Part shown: positions 1 through 9,352 of the stretch, piece after piece
Layout of the letters: each line of letters starts with the position of its first letter
Numbering within the stretch: the first letter of the stretch is position 1
DNA from: CAJBLF01 sp041663325
GTDB taxonomy: Bacteria > Patescibacteriota > Gracilibacteria > Absconditabacterales > Absconditicoccaceae
NCBI GenBank assembly: GCA_041663325.1
Contig: JBAZRN010000001.1
Span: forward strand, 28,963-92,962
Length of the DNA stretch: 64,000 nt
Reading direction: 5' to 3'
Made by a program: the position numbers and the translations under genes
The notes under the pieces: generated by a model
Told to the model about the DNA's origin: nothing
Databases searched by the model: none
The model's input: only the letters and a program-made list of their open reading frames with translations

Positions 1-496
1 GTATCAGAGAAGATTAGATCTTATCCCCAATTTGGTAAATACCGTAAAAGGCGCAGCAGCGCAAGAGAGTGGAGTATTACTAGCGGTAGTTAATGCTAGG
101 GCAAACGCAACTAAAGTGAATATTGATATCAAAGATGCCAAAGCTATGGCAGAATTTCAAAAAGTGCAAGGGGAGGTGTCATCATCATTATCTAAATTGT
201 TGGCTGTAGTGGAAAACTATCCCACACTTCAATCCATCCAAGCATTTCGTGACCTTATGACGCAACTAGAAGGTACAGAAAATAGAATTACTGTCGAGAG
301 AAAAAACTTTAATGATGCGGTAAATACTTTGAATATCTATATCCGCAGATTTCCAGCAAATATCGTAGCTAGTGTGTTTGGATTTGAAAAAGCTTTGCAA
401 TTTGAAGCAAAAGAATGAGCTGATGTTGCTCCAACGGTAGATTTTGGTGCTACTTCAACGAGTGTGGAAAATATTCCTACAGAAGGGACAGAATAA
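1..496 (+). CDS. lemA: LemA family protein, C-terminal part
   Basis: The gene is cut by the left window edge; the reading frame is open from base 2. The visible part opens with the LemA signature, a YQRR-LDLIPNLVNTVKG block followed by the helical region with NARA and VENYP motifs and the YNxxxRRFP-type end (here NIYIRRFPANIV). LemA proteins are membrane-anchored, with one N-terminal helix and a long extracytoplasmic helical domain; their role is unclear. An in-frame TGA at 416-418 is read as Gly, and the frame continues for 25 codons of an acidic, Thr/Ser-rich tail to TAA. A strong terminator follows. Family assignment is confident; function is not known. Confidence 0.93.
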
Positions 497-519
497 TAGA
501 AGATTAGATGCTTAGATAT

Positions 520-548
520 AGGTCGGGACTTAGGTCTTGGCCTTTTTC
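520..548 (+). terminator. Rho-independent terminator after lemA
   Basis: A 10-bp stem (520-529 with 534-543) closed by a TTAG loop is followed by a run of T. It begins 23 bases after the lemA stop codon. Confidence 0.8.
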
Positions 549-677
549 TTGTGTGCTATTATATACTGAGTAGCAAGATATGACAATATACATCTTGTTT
601 AAAAATTGATTGTGTGCTAACGAAAAGCTATATGATAATTACATAATCTGTTTGTTTCTGCACTATATAATGATATA

Positions 678-952
678 TTATTGCCGTAAACAAAAAAAAC
701 ACCTAAACAAAAATGAGTTACGCCTGTTGGGCTCTAGTGAAAATTATTATTACAAATCTCTTAGTATTCTAAAGATTTGTTAGCTAACGTAGTAACTTAC
801 CAAAGTGAACTGTTCGCATCAACCTTTGGAGATGGCATTTGAAATTATTTGGTCTATACAACTGGTAGAGGAGTACTAGTTCTATAAACCTAATAATAAT
901 AGGTGGCCATCCCAGAGGTATGGCTACTTGGTTATTATCAAGTAGCTTTTTT
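678..952 (+). ncRNA. Candidate structured non-coding RNA of unknown family
   Basis: Between lemA and the next gene there is no credible ORF, but there is a series of good hairpins on the plus strand: 752-759 with 773-780 (8 bp), 800-805 with 824-829 (CCAAAG/CTTTGG), a long interrupted stem 851-890 with a GAGGAG loop, 905-910 with 920-925, and finally an intrinsic terminator at 923-952. A TATAAT box at 666-671 would place a start near 678. The RNase P, tmRNA and SRP RNA hallmarks I looked for are absent. It could be a 6S-like RNA, a lineage-specific RNA, or a long regulatory leader for the 1041 gene, although the terminator makes an independent RNA more likely. Ends are approximate. Confidence 0.5.
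923..952 (+). terminator. Terminator of the candidate ncRNA
   Basis: An 8-bp GCTACTTG/CAAGTAGC stem (923-930, 939-946) is followed by six T residues. It lies 89 bases before the 1041 start codon, so it would either end a separate RNA or attenuate that gene. Confidence 0.75.
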
Positions 953-1040
953 CTTTATTTGAAATATATTTGACTTTTAGTACCAAATGATTATAGATAA
1001 CGTCTTCAATAAATATAAATAAATAACTAACTAATTTATT

Positions 1041-1388
1041 ATGGATCCTATTATTAAGCCAGTTGACCTTGAAGGTCTTGTGTCATTTGAAAAAATTATG
1101 TTGAATGGGGGATTAGGAATTCCTCTTCCCAATCATCAACAAGCAATGTTGAAAGCATGTGTAGAAGTTTGTAAGGAAAAAAAGAAATTTGTTCCGATTT
1201 CCCTTAAAAGTATCCAAAACCATCTTAAGTCTTTGCCGACTGGTGTGGGAAATTTTATCCCTGTTGATCTAACTATAGATCTTCCTATATTATATCGTAA
1301 GGGATGGATTAAATCTTCAGATCCGAATGTCTTTGAATTAACTCAAAAGGCAAAAGAAGATCTTCAAAAATCAATTAATGCTAAATAA
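1041..1388 (+). CDS. Hypothetical protein, 115 aa, winged-helix-like
   Basis: Complete ORF from ATG to TAA without any in-frame TGA. The protein is small and basic. Its order of predicted elements (two helices, then a hydrophobic strand-like segment ending in KGWIKSSDPNVFELT, then a short helix) resembles the wing of a winged-helix fold, but I recognise no family. It is monocistronic: a structured RNA/terminator lies upstream and its own terminator downstream. A role in DNA binding is only a guess from fold impression. Confidence 0.7.
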   Translation: MDPIIKPVDLEGLVSFEKIMLNGGLGIPLPNHQQAMLKACVEVCKEKKKFVPISLKSIQNHLKSLPTGVGNFIPVDLTIDLPILYRKGWIKSSDPNVFELTQKAKEDLQKSINAK

Positions 1389-1407
1389 ACAATATTTTGT
1401 TTATCAT

Positions 1408-1440
1408 AAATCGTCATGGAATTTCGTGACGATTTATTTT
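1408..1440 (+). terminator. Rho-independent terminator
   Basis: Perfect 9-bp stem AAATCGTCA/TGACGATTT (1408-1416, 1427-1435) followed by a T-rich tract, 20 bases after the stop of the 115-aa gene. Confidence 0.85.
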
Positions 1441-1796
1441 TAAATTAAAAAGTAGAGGAGTGACTCCCCCATTTTTTTTACTAAAAACAGCTGAGATGCT
1501 ACTCTAAGACTGGCGTTTTTCCTCTATTGAGTGGCACTTAGTTCAGCTTAATATCAAAAACCTTGTTTAAAATTCAGGGGATTCGGAGTGAAATAGCTAT
1601 TTTTTGATTTTTTTAGCTACTTCTAGATCTTTGTGTTCTCTGTAGAATAAAAAATTATAGGACAAATATATAGTTCTTAATTGATATTTCTTATAGTATA
1701 TTTTAAATATTTTCAGATATGAAATATCTGATGATACCTTGCACAAGATATATTGTGTACCGTTGCAATATCACTTTCTGCAAAGCTATGATAAGG
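1441..1796. other. Intergenic region without detectable gene
   Basis: About 356 bases between a plus-strand terminator and the 3' end of the minus-strand HNH gene. No ORF above about 40 codons starts with a good codon on either strand under code 25, and I see no strong hairpin with a T run. Confidence 0.5.
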
Positions 1797-2387
1797 CTAA
1801 TTATGTTTAGCTGAAATATCTCAACAAATCTTGTAAAATTCTTTTTGAGAAAATGTATTTTTCATTTTGTTGGCTATAGTGCAACAGAGGACTATATTCC
1901 CCTTTTCATATCCTCTATTATTATCTAATCTATCGCAGGATAATTGCCATTTTGTCTTATCAGATTCTTTTCCTTCTTTGTAATGTATACATCAATATTC
2001 CATATCGTATCAGGTATAATAGCACTTTCCCTGTTGTTTTTCTCGTAGATCTAACAAATCCTCGCTTGATATACTAAAACCTAGTTTTCTGTTTTTTGCT
2101 CATTGTTGTAACTGTTTTACAATAATCTGTAATGCTCATTCTATTGTTTCTCTATCTTTGTCTCTTTTTTGGTAAATTCTGTTTTTTTTACATTCTTTGC
2201 ATTCGTAGAGATAACGATATTTTCCAACCCAATAGTTGTCTAATCGTTGAATAACAAAATCTTTTGGATCTTTTAGTCTTCCACATTTTCCACATTTGTA
2301 TGGTTTATCACCAAAAACAAGTTTTTCCCATTTCTTTTTGGTTTCTTCAGCCATTTGTTTTTGTAGTTCTGGATTGTCTAAATACAT
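1797..2387 (-). CDS. HNH-type endonuclease with N-terminal zinc-finger-like motif
   Basis: 196 aa when four in-frame TGA codons are read as Gly; under the standard code only the first 83 codons are open. Residues about 30-65 hold CGKCG and CKECKK pairs, a putative zinc ribbon. The C-terminal half has the phage-type HNH layout: KCYYTG (CxxTG), then CDRLDNNRGYEKGNIVLCC and an N-K-MKN helix, matching the SxDRxDxxxGYxxxNxxxxC core of mobile and phage HNH nucleases. A terminator lies directly upstream, so it is transcribed on its own. It may be a homing or phage-derived nuclease. The catalytic His is replaced by Cys/Asp-like residues in this reading, so activity is uncertain. Confidence 0.75.
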
Positions 2388-2449
2388 AACTGTCTGTTGA
2401 ATAAAAAAAAGATAATTGGATTATAATATTATATCTTATTATATCAAGA

Positions 2450-2480
2450 AAATAAAAAATAATAGAGGATTGCTCCTCTA
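2450..2480 (-). terminator. Terminator of the 2478-3221 gene
   Basis: On the minus strand TAGAGGA and TCCTCTA (2463-2480) form a 7-bp stem with a 4-base loop, followed by a T-rich run. The stop codon of the upstream gene is the first triplet of the stem. Confidence 0.8.
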
Positions 2481-3221
2481 CTCTATTCGCTTTCGAACAA
2501 TCCCAGTTGTGCGTTCGTTCGGGTCTAAACTTCTTATAAATTTTTTCAATCATTTTGTTGCGGTTTGCATATCTTCTTCGATTTTTTCATAAATCTCACT
2601 CCAATTATATACTTCATGCAAAAATTCTAAATATGAGCTATCTAGTCGAAGATATCTATTGTTTTTATAATCTACGATAATAATTTCCTTGATTGGAATG
2701 TCTTCTTTTGTGTAAAATGATTTTATGGCGAAATGATCTGATATTTTGATGGCATATTTGTCTTTTCATGAGCCAAAAAAGAGATACCACGAATGTTCTC
2801 CATATCTATTAACCGAACATGTAAGATTATCTCGATTTGGTTGAATATCCATTTGAGCGAATATCTGTGTGGCTATGGCAGCAAACTTTGTATATTCTTT
2901 TGTCGGCATCATTTCTGATTTGCTCCTTTCGTTAGCTGCTTCAAAAGTATCATAATATCATTTATTGAGATATTTCTCAGCTCTTTTTTTGATAATCTTA
3001 TTCTTTATCGCTGGAGTAAATTTTTCCTTGAGATTTTTTTCATATTTGTGAAAACTATTGTAATCGTAATGCTCTTGATCTCTGTTTTTGTTTTCATCTA
3101 ATGCTGATAAAAGTTCTTCTTTTGTCTTATCAGCAAGAAAAGGAAATCTCTTTTGTAGTCTAGATAAATAAGCATCAGATTCATACGCTGATCAAAGCGG
3201 TTTAATCAATCAATCATCCAT
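2478..3221 (-). CDS. Hypothetical protein, 247 aa
   Basis: Open from ATG at 3221 to TAG at 2478 with several TGA read as Gly. The first third is helical and charged (LSRLQKRFPFLADKTKEELL). The middle is basic. The second half looks like a mixed alpha/beta domain (HSWYLFFGSGKDKYAIKISDH, then IIIVDYKNNRYLRLDSS). I recognise no family and see no membrane segment. It overlaps the 3' end of the upstream 56-aa ORF by 20 bases in another frame, which suggests translational coupling or a -1 frameshift joining the two. It ends at a strong terminator. Confidence 0.7.
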
Positions 3222-3372
3222 TGGAAGCAGGATATGTATATAAATAGAGCGCTTCCATTATATTCAAAATTCAGTTTTTGTCAAATGTAGAGAGATTTTT
3301 CTGGACGATGAGGATGTGTTGAAGACTTTTTAGTATGGCTTTTTTGTCTTCTTCTAAGGATTGTGGTTTCAT
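3202..3372 (-). CDS. Hypothetical small protein, 56 aa, overlapping the next gene
   Basis: Short helical ORF (begins MKPQSLEEDKK) from ATG at 3372 to TAA at 3202, with TGA read as Gly twice. It starts 31 bases after truD and overlaps the start of the 247-aa ORF in a different frame. It may be a separate coupled gene or the true N-terminus of the downstream protein reached by frameshifting; the sequence alone cannot decide. Confidence 0.45.
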
Positions 3373-3403
3373 TGTCTGGTCGATAGTTTCTAGAAATATA
3401 TGC

Positions 3404-4513
3404 TTAGGAAAGATTTACTCCTATGGTTTTTTCTAGCTCGTCTATTATAATGCTTGCATAGGATCATGATGGCAAAGTGAAGTTCAGAAGTATGTCGTCT
3501 TGTTGAAATTGGATGTGTACTTTTTGAGGAAAGACCCAAATCGGTCTTCTGATTCAAAATATTTTATATTCTTTACATAGTTTTAAACTCTTTTCAGAAA
3601 TTCAATTTTTATCAAGCAATCCTTGCTCTTTATTGCCGGCAAAACTATTTTTTGGAGCTAATAAAAGATTGTATCAAATCACTGGTCATGTTATCATCAT
3701 TTTCTCTGCGTTGAATGGGATTTCTCCTTTCAGATTGCTGGGATAACGGAAAAATTGTTCATTTTTTTGGGTGTCATCAAACAGCTTTACCGTTTTGGTG
3801 TCTGCTTGATAGATTCCGAATTGATGTTTCTTATGGTTTGCTATGTCTATAACGATATCTCCCTCCAAAATTTGCAATCATTTTTTTGTTCTTGTGTGGA
3901 CGTATTCGTTGAATATACTGCTTGCATACGCCTGTATCTTGAATACGATATCTTTTTTGTCCTGTAATTTTAATTTTCCTTGCAGGATATCGCTTCCCTG
4001 TTGTGGGTTTTTTCACTCGATACCGAATCTTTGGTTTCAAAATAAATTGGGAAATCATTTTTTACATAAGCTCAAAATTTTTCTGTTTGAGATATCCTTT
4101 TCTTTTTCGCTCAATTTCTTGTTTGCTCTGAGCCTGATATAAAAACTATTTTGTATCGGAGTTGTCATGCCTATCGGTGTTGTATGCCGTCCTGTTTTAA
4201 GTACTTTTGCTACTTCTCCTATGCTTTCTAAAAATGCTTTTTCTCCTCCAAGTTTTTTTAATGCACTTTTGTAAATACATATTCGTTGTCTAGTTATCGC
4301 TTTTTTGTCTTTGAGTCCTGCGATGCCGAGGGAAAGTCTTGAAAGATTAAATGCAGCGCAAAGATGATGCACTATGTCCATAGTATTCAGATTTCTTTTT
4401 TCAAAGAATACGAAAAAGGCATCACCCCTTCCTGCTAAAGTAAATGGCAACTCCTCTGTCACTATGAAGTCTTGTGATTTTTGTTTAAATGAGAATAATC
4501 TATCATCTACCAT
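3404..4513 (-). CDS. truD: tRNA pseudouridine synthase D
   Basis: 369 aa assembled across several TGA=Gly codons. TruD converts U13 of tRNAs to pseudouridine. Visible motifs: FIVTEELPFTLAGRGDAFFVF near the N-terminus, the catalytic-site block AGLKDKKAITRQ (family AGLKDKxAxTxQ, with the catalytic Asp) at about residue 66, the NQRFG-IEG motif with a TGA-coded Gly in the middle, then an insertion domain and a conserved core. Length is normal for the family. The frame has no TAA or TAG between 4513 and 3404. It directly follows a 43-aa ORF that ends on the base before its ATG. Confidence 0.95.
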
Positions 4514-4645
4514 TTATTTTTCTTGATTTTTCAATAAAATATCTTTTTCTTTATTTTCGATTTCTGTCGTCTCTCTATTTTTATATAAGCGGTCAAGTTC
4601 TTCTTTTGTAGTGACATGGGGACCTATTTCTTTTGATTCTTGCAT
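4514..4645 (-). CDS. Hypothetical small protein, 43 aa
   Basis: Charged, helical ORF beginning MQESKEIGPHVTTKEELDRL, from ATG at 4645 to a TAA immediately before the truD ATG and in the same frame. No known family. It could be a genuine small gene coupled to truD; the TAA argues against it being an N-terminal extension of TruD. Confidence 0.4.
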   Translation of the reverse strand: MQESKEIGPHVTTKEELDRLYKNRETTEIENKEKDILLKNQEK

Positions 4646-4706
4646 GATTTCTATCAAAAAAATAAATATTACTGGATTTGCAAAAAATACAATTTTGAGT
4701 ATACTT

Positions 4707-4772
4707 TATTAGTAGAAAGTATCAAGTAGAAAGTATCAAGATTCTACCTTTCACCTTTCACCTTCTACCTTT
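4707..4772. repeat. Low-complexity leader repeat before the OLD-family gene
   Basis: GTAGAAAGTATCAA occurs twice in tandem and is followed by three variants of CACCTTTC/CTACCTTT, ending five bases before the ATG at 4778. The same vocabulary, in the same orientation relative to the gene, precedes the IscU-like gene at 9760 and reappears at 28463-28498. Confidence 0.75.
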
Positions 4773-4777
4773 ATTGC

Positions 4778-6703
4778 ATGCAACTAGCTACCATCAAAAT
4801 ATCAAACCTTTTAAGTTTTCCTTATCAGCCTGATCTAGCAAAGAGTGAAGGTGTGAAATTTTATAATAGAAAAAATAATAATGTGAATGTACTTATATGA
4901 CCAAATGGTGCAGGTAAAAGCTGATTTTTGCATATCATCAAACAGATTTTTAAAATAGGAATACTTAATGATTATATCTACGATAAACAACTTATCTCCA
5001 CGGATAAAAAAAATGTTATTACAATAAATGATCAATATACTGAATGACTTCGCGCTCATTTTACTACTCCTGACAAGCCATCTCAAACCATTGTTCAGCT
5101 TATGCTAACTCAACATGATTATGATAATATGCAATATATTTCTCAATGCGCAGATATTTTAAATAAACTTATCAAAACATATAGTACTTTGGATATCCAA
5201 TATCCAATTTTTTCTGATGAACAAATTCAGTCTATTCCTAGCTCTTTTATTTTAGAATACTCTTTTGATATTGAGGCTAAAAAAGTATTTCTCAATGAAA
5301 AGAAATTATCTCAGCAAGAACAATTTGTGCTTTTGTATTTACAAACTATTGAACTGATACAAATCTGCATCGATATTTATAATGATTTTGAAAGGAAGAG
5401 TACCGAACAGCCATTGATTCTTCTTAAGAATGGCATTTGATTCGTAGGCACCAACAGAAGCCTAAAAAAAGTTTCTAATGTAATAGATCCTCATACCTGG
5501 GATAGCTTTATTTGAAACAAAAATTCATCTGACTATCATTCATATATCGGCTTTTATCTTTGCGCAAAGAAGATTCGAAATATCATCTCAGATAATTTTA
5601 CGTTGAAGATGACCAAAAAAGATATAGCAAATTATCCTGAAAAATTAGAACAATCAGAATTTTATACCAGTCTGGTATTTATTATTAAAAAATATTTTAA
5701 TAGAACATTGTCTGTTGGTTATACCGATAATCTTCTTACCTTTCATTTAATAGATAGCTTTGGCAACTATGCTGCTTTTTCTGAATTGAGTGACTGAGAA
5801 CAATCATTATTATCCATGATTTTTACGATATATGGATATGATCTCAAGGATGGCATGATGATTGTCGATGAGCCAGAAATACATTTTCACCCTCAGATGC
5901 AGAGAAGTTTTTCTAGAATGATAGAGAAAATAAATCAGAATATTGGAACACAATTTATCGTGTCTACCTACTCTCCTCTCTTTATCAACGAATCGAATAT
6001 CGGAAACGTCTATAGATTTTCTAAAATCAATTGAGAAACTCATATTAAAAATCCATTTCTTACTTTATCTGCTGATGAAGCGACGTTGGTCCATTTGCTT
6101 AAATTTGAAAATTTATCCAAGATATTTTTTGTCAACAATATTATTATGGTGGAAGGTGAAACTGATGCGTATTTTTTTGATTTCTACCTTAGATATCTTC
6201 ACACATTCCAAGAGCGAAAAACCAAAATAACTGATTATGAAATCATCAATATTAATGGTAAATGAAGTTATAAAGTCCGAAGCAAATTTCTTTCAAGATT
6301 TGGTCTACAATCATTTTTTATCGGTGATTGGGATAATATTGTGGACTATGGTTTTATGACACAAACTGATTTGGGATATTATTATAAACAAGCAAGAGCT
6401 CATTATGCTGGTCTCAAAAAAAGTGGGAAAACGCATCGTCATTACAACAAACTAGTAGATACGATCAGAAATGTCTTTCCTCAAAAATATAGATACCTTC
6501 TTGCTAAAATTGATAATCTTTATACCCAAAATGTCTTTATCCTTAAAAAATGAGATATAGAAACCTATCTAGGCATGCCAGAAAAATGACTAGAAAATAC
6601 GGTAAAATTTTGTCATTATAGTTTCAAACAACGATTGGTAAATAAAAATTTTGATACCTGCAGACAAGAGTTTTGAGAAATTTTTTCTGCTATGTTTAAA
6701 TAG
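4778..6703 (+). CDS. OLD-family ATP-dependent nuclease (ABC ATPase plus TOPRIM)
   Basis: 641 aa with many TGA=Gly codons. The N-terminal ABC/SMC-type ATPase has the P-loop GPNGAGKSG at residues 41-49 (first and last Gly from TGA). The Walker B/H-loop region has VDEPEIHFHP, and the motif TQFIVSTYSPLFI follows. From about residue 455 there is a TOPRIM nuclease domain: IIMVEGETDAYFF, then GDWDN near residue 516 and KKGDIETYLG near the end. This is the OLD (overcoming lysogenization defect) layout. OLD proteins act on DNA, often in phage defence, alone or with a partner such as the GajB helicase. No helicase partner lies nearby; the gene downstream is convergent and overlaps by 8 bases. Confidence 0.88.
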
Positions 6704-7688
6704 TATAGGTTGTAGTACCCTTGATATAAACCATATATATAAAGATAAACGTTCATATACCTATCAATAAAAATAAGATGGACAGAATAATGAAAATCAG
6801 GTTTTTATTTTTTTTTCCTTGAATTTTTTCGTTTATATCAAAAAGTCTTTTATTAAGGATTTCTTCTTTATTATTTTCGTTGATGATTATGATGTTTTGA
6901 AGTTTTTCTTCAATTTTATTAAGTTTATATTGAAGATTGTCGATAAATTTATTTTTTTCTTCTATGATATTGTTTTTGATTTCTTCTTTTTCAGTAATGC
7001 TTTTGTGCAGCAGAGCTATATTTCTAAACTTGTTTTCTATTTCTTGCAATCTCTGTTGCAGCATGGTTATAGTCTTGATTTTTTCTTCTATGATAGCATC
7101 TTTATTTTCACTATTTTGACGCTCGGTCATAAGCTTTTTTAGTCTCTGTTCGGTTTCATTAAGCTTTTGTTGCAATATGTGGATAGACTTATTTTTTTCA
7201 TCTATTGCCCTGTTTTTATCGTCTATTGTTTTATCTTTTTCTTTGTAGACAATAAGAAATTTGCTAATATTTTCATTCATAATCCTTATTTGATCTTTGT
7301 GGATTGGTGTTGGTTGCTGTATTACTGGTTGTTGAACTACTGGTTCTGATTTTTTGATTTCTTTATTTTGTTCTGTCTCTTTTTGATAATTTTGCATTTT
7401 TTCGTAAAACATAGTTATCTCTTTTTCTATCTGATCAATTTTATCTGATTCTAATGCTTCTTGTGAAATATTTATTTCTTTTTTGAGACAATTAATATCG
7501 TTTTTGATATCATACATAATGATATTCATTTCTTTTTTTTGCTCTTTGATTATGTTGTGCGGATTTTTCATGATTTTTATCTTATTTATTAATTTTTTTG
7601 CAAAATAAGAATAGATGATAAATGCAAAAATAGGAGAAATAAGTATCCCTATAATATATCTATGAAATTGAATAAAAAACTTTATCAT
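6696..7688 (-). CDS. Coiled-coil membrane protein, 330 aa
   Basis: An N-terminal hydrophobic helix (FHRYIIGILISPIFAFIIYSY) is followed by a long coiled coil with recurring ERxxKLMTxRQ- and LQQRLQEIE-like heptads, a Pro/Gln linker around residue 115-130 and a C-terminal hydrophobic helix (NLIFIILSILFLLIGIG). The last 19 codons lie beyond a TGA=Gly. The C-terminal NLIFIxLSxxF helix and the LQQR coil are shared with the 7808-8377 product, so the two are paralogues. Function unknown; the topology suggests a membrane-tethered filament or spacer. Confidence 0.75.
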
Positions 7689-7756
7689 GTCGTATTGTTT
7701 ACTTAGGTGAAAACCTCTAATATAATATTAATGTTACAATATAAGTCAATACTAAT

Positions 7757-7783
7757 TTAAAAAAACTCTGGCTTTTAGCCAGA
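7757..7783 (-). terminator. Terminator of the 7808-8377 gene
   Basis: Minus-strand stem TCTGGCT/AGCCAGA with a three-base loop, followed by GTTTTTTT. Confidence 0.8.
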
Positions 7784-7807
7784 ATTTTAAAATTCCATGA
7801 ATAGTAT

Positions 7808-8377
7808 CTATCCTTTGAGGATAAAGAATCCTGCGACCAAGATAAATATGAGAGAAAGTCAGATAAATATTAGATTTTTGAGTTTTTCATTTTTAATCAT
7901 ACCCTTGAGTTGTCCTATTTTTTCTTCTAATTTTTGTTTTTCTATGATAGCTTCTTGTTTTTCTTTATTGTAATCAGGTAATGCGACCATATGTTGGATT
8001 TTGCTTTCAAGTTCGGATACTCTTTGCTGAAGCACAAAGATAACTTTGTTTTTTTCTTCAAGCATTTTTTCTTTTTCTTTGAAAATAAGAAAAAATTTCT
8101 CTATTTTTTGATCAATAGCATTTTCCAAGTCTCCTTTGTTTGCTAGACTTGTGGTGTTTGCTGTGCTTGATTGATTGATGATCTCTGTATTAAGCTCTTG
8201 ATGGAGCGTGGTGAATTCTTGTTTGAGCTCAAGCACTTCTTCTTTTGCTAACAATACTTTATTGGCAATCTTTTTGTAAGATAATTTTCCGTTTTTTATA
8301 TATCTATCTATGGTTCTTGTAGATATATTTAAAGATTTGGATGCGACTTCTCTGGTTACATTGTACGTTTTGCTCAT
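7808..8377 (-). CDS. HTH-coiled-coil-membrane protein, 189 aa
   Basis: From the ATG at 8377 the first 45 residues form an excisionase/MerR-like helix-turn-helix (TREVASKSLNISTRTIDRYIKNGKL). A Gln/Thr-rich linker, a coiled coil (EKNKVIFVLQQRVSELESK) and a C-terminal transmembrane helix reached through TGA=Gly follow. A TTG start 11 codons upstream is possible but less likely. A DNA-binding head on a membrane-anchored coil could tether DNA to the membrane or act as a membrane-bound regulator. The C-terminal half is paralogous to the 6696-7688 product. Confidence 0.75.
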
Positions 8378-8473
8378 TATTGCTCGTAATAATTTAAAAT
8401 ACGTATACAATTGTCTATCTGTAATAAGATAAGACTCCTGTTTGAAGATTATTATTGCTTTATTTTTGTTTAT

Positions 8474-8740
8474 TTATTGATTGAGATCAAATTTTGTGGG
8501 TTCGTTTGATTTCATATCATGTAATAGTGATTGAACGAATAGTGTTATTATAGCTCATTCTATCATTCCCATAGTAATGACATAAAGATAGACAGGTGGG
8601 AAGTCTTGCACATAATATCACATAAAAAATGATATTCCTGATGTTGATGGTCATGCCGATGCATTTTGAATATACGGAATCAGGATCATTATAAATAGAA
8701 TAATGACAATCCACATAAGAAAAACCGTTCTTTTTTTCAT
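8474..8740 (-). CDS. Two-TM membrane protein, LapA-like
   Basis: 88 aa with three TGA=Gly codons; under the standard code no sensible ORF exists in this frame. There are two hydrophobic helices (WIVIILFIMILIPYIQNA and VYLYVITMGMIEGAIITLF) separated by a short loop, then a polar tail. The IPYIQN motif at the end of helix 1 and the G-A in helix 2 resemble LapA/DUF1049 proteins, which in Enterobacteria help assemble lipopolysaccharide. The family match is weak at this length. Confidence 0.6.
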
Positions 8741-8810
8741 TTTTATATATTTTTTTTTATTAAATAAAGCTTATTTTTTACTGTTTTAATAGTATTGTTT
8801 GGGTAGCTGA

Positions 8811-9194
8811 TTATAGTATTTTTTTAATTAAAAAGTATATTGTACTGATAATGACTGATAATATGAGTGTTTGTACTAAGGTTCCAAGCTGTACAGTAAT
8901 TCCAAGATCTAAGTAGTTGATGGTTTGTTCGAAGATATAGAGAACAATGATATTTAGAAGTAATGATGATAGTCAGAGTGTTATAATTTTGACGGGTAAT
9001 GTGAGAATTTTTAGAATATTTTTGAGTACCGAATTAATGAGTCGAAACACTATTCCTAGGATTCCGAAGATGATATAGGTATCCTTATAGATTGTTTGGA
9101 TTTTGAATCAAAGTTCTGGTATATAATACACAATAGCATACAATACTGCCCCATTGACGATAATGTTAACCAGGAGGTTTCTCAGTGGCTTCAT
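8811..9194 (-). CDS. Phage holin family / YvlD-like membrane protein
   Basis: 127 aa with four hydrophobic helices and the conserved RLINSVLKNILKILTLPVKIITLGL block typical of the PF04020 family (mycobacterial-type 4-TM holin, YvlD). Two glycines come from TGA. These proteins are widespread chromosomal membrane proteins and not necessarily phage holins. The start ATG is preceded by a TTAGTTCTTAGTT-type low-complexity leader (9195-9233). Confidence 0.82.
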
Positions 9195-9233
9195 AAAAAG
9201 AACTAACAACTAAAAACTAAGAACTAATAAGTC
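9195..9233. repeat. Low-complexity leader repeat
   Basis: Degenerate copies of AACTAAGAACTAA (plus-strand view), read as TTAGTTCTTAG on the coding strand of the holin-like gene, directly before its ATG. Confidence 0.65.
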
Positions 9234-9352
9234 GTGTGCAATGGAACTGATAATTATTTGTCTACTCTTTTCAATATCATTTATGCTCTTTTTGTACACT
9301 TTTTGACAGCTATTTGACATTTCTGTTAAAATAATGTCAATTTGTGTCTCAT

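Noticed and set aside
678..952. RNase P RNA, tmRNA or SRP RNA
   Set aside because: No GAGGAAAGTC, no tag-peptide/tRNA-like ends, no GGAAGG-type SRP loop; kept only as an unknown structured RNA.
3404..4513. Pseudogenes or frameshifts (truD and most other conserved genes appear broken)
   Set aside because: All breaks are in-frame TGA codons at Gly positions; the same pattern throughout the window shows recoding, not decay.
8517..8714. 65-codon minus-strand ORF with Cys/His-rich translation
   Set aside because: It is an out-of-frame shadow of the LapA-like gene at 8474-8740.
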